Positions 48,786 to 58,500 of a stretch of 64,000 nucleotides of DNA are shown in pieces. Each line of letters opens with the position of its first letter. The first letter of the stretch is position 1. The stretch is from Pohlia nutans. Lineage: Eukaryota; Streptophyta; Bryopsida; Bryales; Mniaceae. A model generated the notes under the pieces. That model was not told where the DNA came from. It ran no database searches and was given only the letters and a program-made list of their open reading frames with translations. Made by a program: the position numbers and the translations under genes. Location: assembly GCA_022496805.1 (NCBI GenBank), contig CM040089.1:42826372-42890371 (forward strand), in the 5' to 3' direction.

Positions 48786-49034
48786 ACCGGCCGGGGTGCA
48801 GCTGATCAACTTTCTGTTCTGCAGCAGCAGCAGCAGAAAGTTGTGTTCAGCTACTCAAGAACATGGGCGCCAGTAATAGGGGCAGCTGTTCTGATAATCA
48901 TGTTTCTTGCTTGGGTAGCTGCAAAACCTCTCGTTGTGCACCGTATGAAGGCTCGCATGACGAAGCGCCCCGGCCGACCTCCTCTTAAGAAAAATTTCTC
49001 AGCACCGAATGTGGAGACCTGTCAAAAGGTTTAG
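48786..49034 (+). other. In-frame open extension after the glutaredoxin stop, with a predicted membrane segment
   Basis: The TGA at 48,783-48,785 is followed in the same frame by 82 sense codons and a TAG at 49,032-49,034. The extension has a poly-Gln stretch (QQQQQKVV), then a hydrophobic segment (VIGAAVLIIMFLAWVAA) and a basic tail with an AT-hook-like KRPGRPPLKK. No ATG precedes the hydrophobic segment in frame. It could reflect stop-codon readthrough, an alternative exon (a good CTTTCTGTTCTGCAG acceptor-like sequence lies inside it), or 3' UTR that is open by chance. Existing plant GRXC3/C4 proteins end near the TGA, so the shorter product is the default. Confidence 0.35.
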
Positions 49035-49916
49035 CCTCTTATCTTTGAGAATCGAACAATCGTAGTTGGTACTGCTAAGAACTCTACTTTTTTGTAAGCA
49101 CTTTTTATGTGTTGTAAGTACTTTTTGAAACGTTGTTGCTTGTTATATTATTCGACCTTGTGTTTTGGTAGTCGAAATAAAATGTTATCACCCTACGTAT
49201 GAGTAAGTTTCGTAAATAATCAAGAAAAATTTGAAGCATGTCCAAATTCTGATAAACTTGTAGACCAATATCCGAAATACAAAGAAATTTTTTATTTGGA
49301 TGTCTTTAGTTCTTTGTGAAATCCGAAATGCCATAATTGGTAAATTTTCCAAAATTTTGAAAATTACGGAATGGCATTTTGCACAGTCCGAATTCTAATA
49401 TTAAACTATTTGGACACATAAATGTTGAAACTGACCCTAAGGGTACGGTAGTAATGCAGGAATTTTAATGTGATTCGAACATCTGGTATTGCAAGAATCT
49501 CACTGTTTGATTTCGGAGAACTTTTATGCACATATGACGGGAGTTTTGTTAGTCATGATAATTGTACTGTTCTCCTCGATCACATAAACTTAGTCTATCT
49601 ACCGGAAAGAGTACCAGGCGTTTTGCAATTTCACAACTAATGCACAATTGTCAGATGAATGGTGTTGCATTTTCCATTACACCTATTGCAAGGGACGCCT
49701 GCTTTTGGAGCATTCTGAAGAGTAATCATTTAGAAAATTAGTGTTGAACTAGCTATTAACCTACGATACACTGAACTGACTTGTAAAATTTCAGAACTGT
49801 TTTGGTCCAAAAGATTTAAAAAATAATCATATATAAGGCAATAAACCAAAATGAAGAAAATGTTTGAATTTCCTCTCTCGAATGGTCGATGAATATTCTT
49901 TAGGATTCATTGTTTA

Positions 49917-50192
49917 CCGTAGTAGGAAGGCAGGGTCGGCACTTTGGTGTCGAATAATTAATAAAAGTTCAAAAAGTAGGGGTCGGCACTTTCCAAAATA
50001 ATTATTAAAAATTCGGCTATTAATAACTAACATTAAATTTTACTAGCAGCTAAACATTTTCCTTTGTTTTTTGTCTACAATTTTTGTTGACTTTATTTTT
50101 GTTGATTTCGACAAAACACTTGATAAATTTATTTATTTTTCCGGCATTTTTTTGGGGAATTATTTTCTGCCGACCCTGCCTTCCTACTACGG
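49917..50192. mobile_element. TIR element with perfect 25-bp inverted ends
   Basis: It begins CCGTAGTAGGAAGGCAGGGT and continues CGGCA. The right end is the exact complement (TGCCGACCCTGCC, then TTCCTACTACGG). TA flanks both sides, compatible with a Tc1/mariner-type target. It is 276 bp with no coding capacity. The interior repeats GGGTCGGCACTTT close to the left end. Confidence 0.8.
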
Positions 50193-50580
50193 TACCTTAG
50201 AAATTTGAAAAGGAGTTGAAAATTCAATTTTCTAAAGGTTTAGACATTTACTTTTACAAATACTTTCTGTTACACTAGAGTTATCAGTTAAGTCAACCCG
50301 AAGAGGACAGTTTTTGAAAACTCAAGGTATGTTCTTGGAGATTCCCTCTTCACTCTCAAAGGCTGCTATATCTAGTTCTATTGACAAGCGTGTTTGATAT
50401 CATGCTAAAACAAGACTAATTGTGTGAGGGCGTGTGAACCTCATTGTCACCCCAATGCAACATAAACTGAAGCTCCCCCAAGGCCGTAGCTTGCACTATT
50501 CATGAGTTCCCCTACACCAAAACGGAACCAAGTGAACTGTTTATTTCAAACTTGCAATTGACACAAAATTAACCCCTTAA

Positions 50581-51380
50581 CCCTTTAGTGCCCAGGTAAC
50601 TACTAAGTGGTCACTAGATCACTAAAAAACGAAATGTTGGAAAATTTGTAAACCATCTCAGTCCGGTGTCTGAAGTTCAGATGTGTAACTTTTGATTCTG
50701 CAGATGATGCAAAAAGAAATTTTGGAATCTGACTTTCTTAGCTATCCAAACACCTATGTACAAAACACCAAAATATTGCAAATACCTCAAAATGCAGCAA
50801 ATACTTACAAATACAACACACATACTATGTGGTATTTATTGTGTTTGGAAGTTTGTTTTGTTGTATTTTTTTTTGGATTGTGTTCTCTTGTTCATGTTCC
50901 ATTAGTGTATGTAGTCCGATCTGGATCAATGTACCAACTCCTTTCTTATTTGAACGTATAAATTTTGTTCTAAACCGTACATGGATAAGTCACTCTCACT
51001 TATAAAATCCACAATAATTATGTATGAGTCCGTTCTTGACATGAAAGATTGCAATGGAGAGGTGTTGGCACAAGTCATTGCTGAACATCTTCACTTTCAT
51101 TTTTGAAAATTTAACCCAAATTCTATTTAACCTTGAAGTCACACACCCCCCAAAATCTCATTTTTGAGTGATCATTATACGGTTCAAAGACATACTATAA
51201 TCTTCCAATCCAACGGTCCGATCGTACCAAGATTTAATTTACACGTGTTTCATTAAGTTATGCTTACATTCATACGGTTGGATACTATTAATGGTATCCC
51301 TAATTTAGACAGCAAGAGTTTTAAGAAAACATCACCCAAAAAAGTGTGGTTTCTCCAAAACCACTCTGGGCACTAAAGGG
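50581..51380. mobile_element. 800-bp TTAA-bounded TIR element (piggyBac-like), copy 2
   Basis: The ends CCCTTTAGTGCCCAG and CTGGGCACTAAAGGG are a perfect 15-bp inverted pair, with TTAA at 50,577-50,580 and 51,381-51,384. It has the same length as, and is colinear with, the copy at 34,100-34,899. It is non-coding (the open frame at 50,692-50,961 is not conserved in the other copy). Confidence 0.8.
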
Positions 51381-51645
51381 TTAACATCCTCACCCCTCTC
51401 CAATTTCGGCAGTTTTGCTAAGATGCATCATTTAATGCAAACAGAGGGATATTTTGAACTTGATGCATGTACATTATCAATTTTAGATTCTATCCATACT
51501 GCTAGATCTGTGATTGCTATTACCAATATTTTTGTATAAAATTTGAAATTTGAAATTGAGAATTCTTTTGTCATCTGATTACAAATAAGATATTAACAAT
51601 TTGTACATTAAATTTGTTGTGATTGGTTGAAATGTAATAGTCTAA

Positions 51646-52666
51646 TGGGGGGCCGCACATGGAGTCCAGTTCAGTTGAGTTGAACTTAGCCAGTTGAGAT
51701 TTTCAACTCTCAGTTGAAAGTTTTCAACTGAAATGTAGGCCGCACAGTCAGTACAGTCTAATCAATTTAGTTGAAAATTTTCAACCTGAGTTTGAATGTT
51801 TTTCAACTGTAGGCCGCAAAGGAAAACCAGTTGAAAATAAAGAGATGGATTAGAATTCATAATCCATCAATGCACCTTTAAACCTTCATTTAATTGCAAT
51901 TATTAGTTAGTGTATAAACCTATGCCATCTTACTTTTTAATTTGCACTTAATTGAATAAATTATTTGAAAGCCATATTCAAATAAATAAGAATGTATTGT
52001 TATTATTTGGCATATAATTCATTATTTTGGAATATAATGATATGTTTTAAAACAAATTAGATTAATTTTAGAAAATTACAATATTTTGATACAAATTAAC
52101 CTATTTTGTTATAAATTGGGTTATTTTAAAGAATTAGATTATTTTTTCATAAATTATATTATCAAGAATCTAATTGGATTATTTTTACACAAATTGGATT
52201 GTTGAGACATAGATTATATTATTTTATATAAATTGGATAATTTTGACACAAGTTGTATTATTCAAACTTGATCGCTTTGTCTTCAAAATATAAAATCTAC
52301 AATTCAGTCTAGATTCATGTAAGGGAGGAAGAGAACACAAATGTATACATTTTAGAACACAAATGTATACAACTTGTACATGTAAGTGTTGGTTGGTGAT
52401 GGGTATGTTTACCTTAGGCGGCTCCACCTTAGTTACCATTTTATTGTTAGCTAGCGAAATACAACCAGAAAGTGAAATTATTTTAGAAAGAGCTAAATTT
52501 GGACCCCCAAATTCATTCCTTTATCGCCAAAATATTCATCCATGTTGACATATTTTTGTCCAATTTCATTCAAATATTAAGCAAATTTTCATTCAATTAT
52601 GACGACTTCATCAAAAATCTACATGAATGTGCTACACTCCTTGTTTGTTTAGTTTGTGCCACCTCT

Positions 52667-52747
<81 letters not shown>

Positions 52748-52976
52748 ATTTTAAATATATATACGGTGGAGGGGAGCACCGTTGAGTTTCGTAGTGTAGT
52801 TTTCAACTGTGGTGTGGGGGACCACAGTAGAGAAATTTTCTCTCTTGGGGGGACCACAGTTGAGTATTTTTCTCCCAGTTCAACTAAACCTCCCTGTGCG
52901 GCCTCCGGTTGAAATCAATCTCAACTGGAAAGCACCTCAAATTTCAACTGAACAGCCCTGTGCAGCCCCCCCCCCT
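51646..52976. mobile_element. PIF/Harbinger-like TIR element inserted in copy B
   Basis: The ends GGGGGGCCGCACATGG and ...CCCTGTGCAGCCCCCC are imperfect inverted repeats, extended by TTCAGTTGA motifs. TAA flanks both sides (51,643-51,645 and 52,977-52,979). Comparison with copy A gives the empty site. Sub-terminal CAGTTGAAA/TTTCAACTG repeats are numerous at both ends. It carries no transposase. The superfamily call rests on the G-run termini and the TAA duplication. Confidence 0.65.
52670..52744. repeat. (AT)n microsatellite, about 75 bp
   Basis: An uninterrupted AT dinucleotide run inside the PIF/Harbinger-like element. The overlapping open frames on both strands are artefacts of this run. 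Confidence 0.95.
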
Positions 52977-53628
52977 TAAGTGTAGTGAATTTTGGAGATT
53001 TTTTTGGTTGCTTAATTTTATGAGTTGACTTTTTAAGAGCACTTTTACACTGAAATCTTCAAAATTTTGGATGAACACTACAACATAAAATGAGGTAGAG
53101 AAATTTCACAAATCATCCCTTTTTTATTCATATCAAAGATGCATGTAGCTAGCTTTTCAGAAAATATATAGTAAAAAAACAACACTGCAAAAAGTCAATG
53201 ATGAATGGGAAATCTAAGTTTGATTTTGTCCATCGTCTACATTGTGAACAGTTGGACGTTTAGGGGTTAACTTAGAAGGGTTGTCTTTGGTAAATTCTAC
53301 TGAAAGGTCTATTTTAATGTTCTTTCGCTACAATTCTTTCTAAAGTGGGGGAAAATAGTGTCTCTACGTCCCTATAGTACATAAGACTTTGCCACTCATG
53401 GAGGTGGGTTTTGGAACCCCTATTCTAAACCACCCCTTGACGTTAATGCAAGCACTATTCACCCATGGGCCCTATTTTTTGAAATTTCCATTTTGGGCAG
53501 CCTAGGGAATTATTTTTAGCAATTTCTTGTGTAAATTTGGTGCCCACGGGCCCAAATTTGTCCTGAGGCACACTCTCAAGAATTTTAAACCATCGGAAGA
53601 GGTGGTCATTTTTTAAGAGGGGCCACAA

Positions 53629-54682
53629 CACTTGTAGAAAAGGTGGCGCTCCTTAGGGAGATGCCCAAGCAAAATCACTGTACAGTCAGGTAGGAATTGC
53701 TTACGAATTCCCATTGCAGGGAATTTTTTTTTGAACACTCCGTGTGTACTCAAAAATGATCCGATTTGGAAACCGCAAAGTGCGTTGGAATCACATCGGC
53801 GTGTACTACACTATCATTACAAATTTACACATGTATTAGTGAAAGTTATACAACAAGTTAAAAATAATATATGCACTATCTACCATTGAGTGCTCTCACC
53901 GTTTGCTTCAGTTACAATGTCCAATTTAGCAAGAAAAAATGAAATGAGTGTTTGAAGTTGTTTTTGAGATACTTGAGTTCATACTTGTTGGATGATTTGT
54001 ATCATTTCATCAGTCTCCTTTGTAATTTCTTCTTTTGTAACAGTGTAGGGGCTTTCGCGGGTTTTGATAAAAGTCCATTCGTCATCATTCCTCCAACTAA
54101 ACAATCAGTAGTTCATTTTGTGGAACTTAATCATGAAAATCTATTGATTGGCTTCTATTTTATGCATGATAGACCTATTCAATTCATATTGATGGAGGAT
54201 GGTGAGCCAATACACCGTAGTAGATATCATGATGATTGGAGACAAGCCCATGGAATCAAAAAGATTATGAAGGAAAAAGATGAAATGATACACATCATTC
54301 AAGAAGTATGAACTCAAGTATCTCAAAAACAACTTCAAACACTCATTTCATTTTTTCTTGCTAAATTGGACATTGTAACTGAAGCAAACGGTGAGAGCAC
54401 TCAATGGTAGATAATGTATATATTATTTTTAACTTATTGTATAACTTTCACTAATACATGTGTAAATTTATAACGATATTGTAGTACACGCCAATGTGAT
54501 TCCAACGCACTTTGCGGTTTCCAAATCGGATCATTTTTGAGTACACACGGAGTGTTCAAAGTTTCAAAAAAAATTCCCTGCAGTGGGAATTCGTAAGCAA
54601 TTCCTACCTGACTGTACATGCATGGAATTGGGTACCACATGCTTGGGCAACTCCCTTGGCAATGCCACCTTTTCTACTAGTG
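53629..54682. mobile_element. Foldback CACTA-like element, arms about 390 bp
   Basis: The left end is CACTTGTAGAAAAGGTGGC and the right end GCCACCTTTTCTACTAGTG. Arms 53,629-54,014 and about 54,280-54,682 are near-identical reverse complements. The flanking trinucleotides CAA and AAA differ by one base, so the target duplication is imperfect. The 265-bp loop holds a transposase fragment of another superfamily. Overall length is 1,054 bp. Confidence 0.8.
54044..54265 (+). pseudogene. Tc1/mariner-type transposase fragment in the loop of the foldback element
   Basis: About 74 open codons read VGAFAGFDKSPFVIIPPTK, then FILMEDGEPIHRSRYHDDWR and QAHGIKKI. This fits the central DDE_3 region of Tc1/mariner-like transposases, where the MEDGAPxHRS motif carries the second catalytic Asp. 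The segment ends before the SPDLNPIE motif and flows into the inverted-repeat arm, so no enzyme is encoded. It was probably picked up as filler. Confidence 0.65.
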
Positions 54683-54685
54683 AAA

Positions 54686-55540
54686 CCAACACAAAATAGG
54701 GGGTATGTTTTGTCCTCTTGCATTAACGTCTAAGGGGGATTTAGAGCTGGGGGTTTTGGATTACTGTGTGAATATTTGAGTTAGATGGAAAAGAACAAGC
54801 ATCCGAAAAAAAAAAAAAAAAAAAAAAATTAAAGTTATAGCATGCAAAAGATGAGAAAAATGAGCAACTTAGCAGCATTCTTAAGTTCCCTGTCTCTGGA
54901 ACCCCTAGTGGTCTTGAATGCAGCCACTGCTCATCCGGCTCCCTCTCCCTAGAATTTTCATGAAATTCATTACGTGAAAATCTAAAACTATTTTTGGAAA
55001 TTTATCCATACGGATAATTTTAAAATATCATGATTTTCATTTTTTCTATTGGATGAAACTTCATCGAAGATAAAGAGGTCACATATTATAACACATCTAC
55101 ATCTTGTTCAATACCCTTCCGTCATTTAGGGTTAAGAGCTCATTTGGTAACATGTATTTTCTATAAAATTGGAAAATTTCAAATGATTTGGTGACAAAAT
55201 ATAACTGCCATAATTTATATATTTAAAAACGAATAAAAATGAATTACAATAAAATTTCTCTCATGAACTCCTGATTCCGTACTTTCTTCTAAATTCAATT
55301 TCACATCTAAGGGCATCTCTAGCACAACATTGCCAAACACACTCGAGATCCTGCATTAACCGTAGTGGCTCTTTCACCAAATTCTATGCTAAACCTCTAT
55401 TTTATGGAATAAAATATAGGTCTAAAACTTTATTTTTATACAGTAGTCACTTAATCCGAGTGTCTCAGATAGTCAATTTGCGTTTATCTTGATTTGTTAA
55501 TCATCTAGTAAAATGGACATTCGATCACATGTAAGATGAA
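54686..55540. other. AT-rich intergenic region
   Basis: It contains a run of about 24 A at about 54,806-54,829 and the 3' flank of the minus-strand transporter. No gene is seen. Confidence 0.5.
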
Positions 55541-58500
55541 TCATTGAATCGAAGATTGCCTGATAAAAAGATAGTACACAGGGAATGAACTGATAACGAA
55601 TCCCAAGGACAAGCTTGTTGGCAAAGGTTGTGACACCAGCGCTGTGACTATCAAGTACCTGTAAAACATCAGTAACATGTGAGTTTAGTAATCAGATGAT
55701 AAAATAAAAACACACAATTGGCCTCACCAATAGTAAAGATTTCCATGATTCATACGGAAGCAAAAAACATTCACCACTTGCAATCAATAATCACGTAACA
55801 GAGATGGTTTTATCTTCTGATCTAATCTCAACAATGAGCCAACTTGTTTATTCCTGGCATATATTGGAAAAGAGATGACTTACAGGGAAAAAGATATGAC
55901 TATGAGCGGGGCATATGGATAGAAGGCCACAGTATATGGTCGGTGTAAATTGGGGAAATCACGCCGTATCTTTATATGAGCTGCACCTGTGAGACCATAG
56001 AAAATGAATGCTGATACGCCAAAGAAGCTGACCAACTGCACACATTAACCAACACACATCATAATCAGAATAATGTAGTGCTCAAGCTGAAATTCACAGA
56101 ATATTGCACTTCTATGAATTTCGAACAAGTCTACTAAGTCCTAGAACACAAACGAGACTCTACACAAACGTTACCACGTTTCCTTGCGTTTTCTCCTCGA
56201 CACTACTGTTGATCGCTGCACATCAATTTGTGCAAACAATGATCTGATTTCTCTCCGCTAAACTGCTCAAATCAGGTTCTTTTTTGTCCTTGCGAACGAC
56301 AATTATTCCAAATAACGTCTAAGGTCATCTATCTGCCATAATTATTCCAAATAACGTCTAAGGCCAATGTAAGCATACAAACAATGGCCAATGTTTCTGA
56401 GCCTTTGTAACTAAAGAATGTTGTGAGCCTCTGCCCCAGACCACTTTTCAGAGCAAGATGTGATACATACCTCAACGAAATCGCTGGATTGTAGCAATAA
56501 AAAAATGCACCATAAGCCCTGCACAAGGCATATTGAAACATCCGACAAAAGGTTCCTGAGAAATTCTTGCCATCCGATCAGATATAAGTTGGATGAATGT
56601 GGTAGAAGATTTTACTAAGAGAGATCGCGCTTTCAAACCTGAAGAAGGTGCGCAATATATGGGGCACGGCTATGTGCACCAACTGCTCCAATTTTCTTGA
56701 AAATTTGGCCCTGCCTAGCTGCAGCGTACTGCACATGAAAAGCTGTGATAAGATCTAGCTGTCCGCTTCTTTTTCGCATTCGTTGACAGCGGCAAGTGTC
56801 AGTATTTTGTTTCAATGTAGGTCACCGAAACAAGCGTTCCTGTATATCTCAGACAGCGAGATGTTAAAGATAAACGACATTCAAGTCATACTCCTTCCGT
56901 TTCATAATAAGAGTCCACTTTTTCGGCATGTTTCAACTTAACGTCTTTTTCCAAAAAAAAGTCATCTCAAAACTCAAAAAATGGGCTATCTTTAATACTA
57001 GTATGTAGTTTTTGTGTCACTCTCATTGTCCGCCCCGTTTGAAGTGGACAGTGCTCACGTTTGAAGTATAAAACATAGGACAAAGAGTAGGAAAAAAAAA
57101 ATGCCAAATAAGTGGAGTCTTATTATGAAACGGAGGGAGTGTTTGTTAAGGATTACAAGATTAGGAAGGTTGAGATTAGACGAATGGAAAATATAAGAAA
57201 CCCTTCATTAGACAAATCCTTCACAAGAATTAGCAAGAACAGGATCCACCAGATACTAGAATTCCTGGTTCAGTATCAAGTGCGTCCAGAATTTAATGCA
57301 TATGGTTATAGGAGAAACAACCTGAACTTATGAAGCCACTATACCAAACGTAAAAAGTCTCTATGTCCATTTTCCAGAAAACGGTAAGAGGAGCTACTCA
57401 GGTAGGGAGATTCATTACCAAGTAACGAGCACCGCAAATGATGATGCCATTAGCAGAGCCTAAAATGGAGATGGCAACAAGTATGGACATAAAGGATCCT
57501 GCCCAAGGTCCCAGAGCTGCGTTGATGGCATCAATGGCAACAACTCCTGATGTCTTCACCACTGTCATAGTAACAATCGACTTGTGAATCATGGACAAGC
57601 CTTTCAACGAAGGCATTATTATTGCAAGAGAATTCCAAGGCAAAATCTAGATTCAGGTCAATATGGAAGTTACACTGAAACCAATAAGCTCTAACCACTT
57701 GCACAGAGTATTATCCTCTATATAACAACCAGACTGAAGAGGATCAAACTGGAGGGCAACAGCTACTTGCCTGCAGCAGGGAGGATGCAGAGGTAGGTCA
57801 CGTTCATTACCAGCTGCCACATTTTGACAACGTTAGTTTCTTCCAGTAGACTGTAGCCAAAATTTCTAGGATGGCCAAAATGAGACTACATGATAAGTTG
57901 ACGTAATGGGAGCTCCCAAGGTGAACAACTCTGGAAAACCCCTTGCTCGTAGGTGCAAGAAAAGAGAGATGAATCGTTAGGTTCACCCCACATTATCTTA
58001 TTACAGCGATGCTCCAAGAATAGCAACCGAGGAAATCCTTCCAAATGCTCTTCAGTATCAAGGCAAAACATGACTGAATTGAGGGTTCATACATGCAGAG
58101 TTTCGTTCCAATTATTTTCAACCTGTTACTGACATTCTCATTTTCCAGCATATTGAACACAGACGCAATGTCCTGCAGATAGGTCTAGCTCGTTTATCGT
58201 GCAGAGAAACTTGTGATTGAGATAAGACCTACGTAAATGATCATCACAATAGAGATGCCGCCAATTGTACCGCGTGGAATGTTTCGCTCAGGGTCTTTCA
58301 GCTCCTCCGTCAGGAATACGAGATCACCCCTGCGCATCATAGTATTTTAACTCGTAAGGTTGGATCAAGTGCGACAATTCACATGCCTAAAGCGTTTATG
58401 ATAAACCTTGCACGGTATACGTAATTGATGACAAATGTCACTGAAACTTCAAACTTTCTACGTTTCCACAAATTGTTTTTGACCATTAGACTGTAGTTGG

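Larger units (their letters stand above)
51385..53266. mobile_element. TTAA-bounded element, copy B, split by a younger TIR insertion
   Basis: It is flanked by TTAA at 51,381-51,384 (shared with the preceding element) and 53,267-53,270, and ends ...GTTGGACGTTTAGGGG. In reverse complement its outer parts (51,385-51,645 and 52,977-53,266) align with the 541-bp copy A at 5,093-5,633. The intervening 1.33 kb is a separate insertion. Confidence 0.65.

Noticed and set aside
52499..52912. Opposing frames of 137 and 86 codons
   Set aside because: They run through the (AT)n microsatellite (Ile-Tyr repeats) and are artefacts.
53952..54311. 119-codon frame treated as an intact gene
   Set aside because: It begins and ends in the inverted-repeat arms; only the middle part is transposase-like, so it is a fragment and not a gene.
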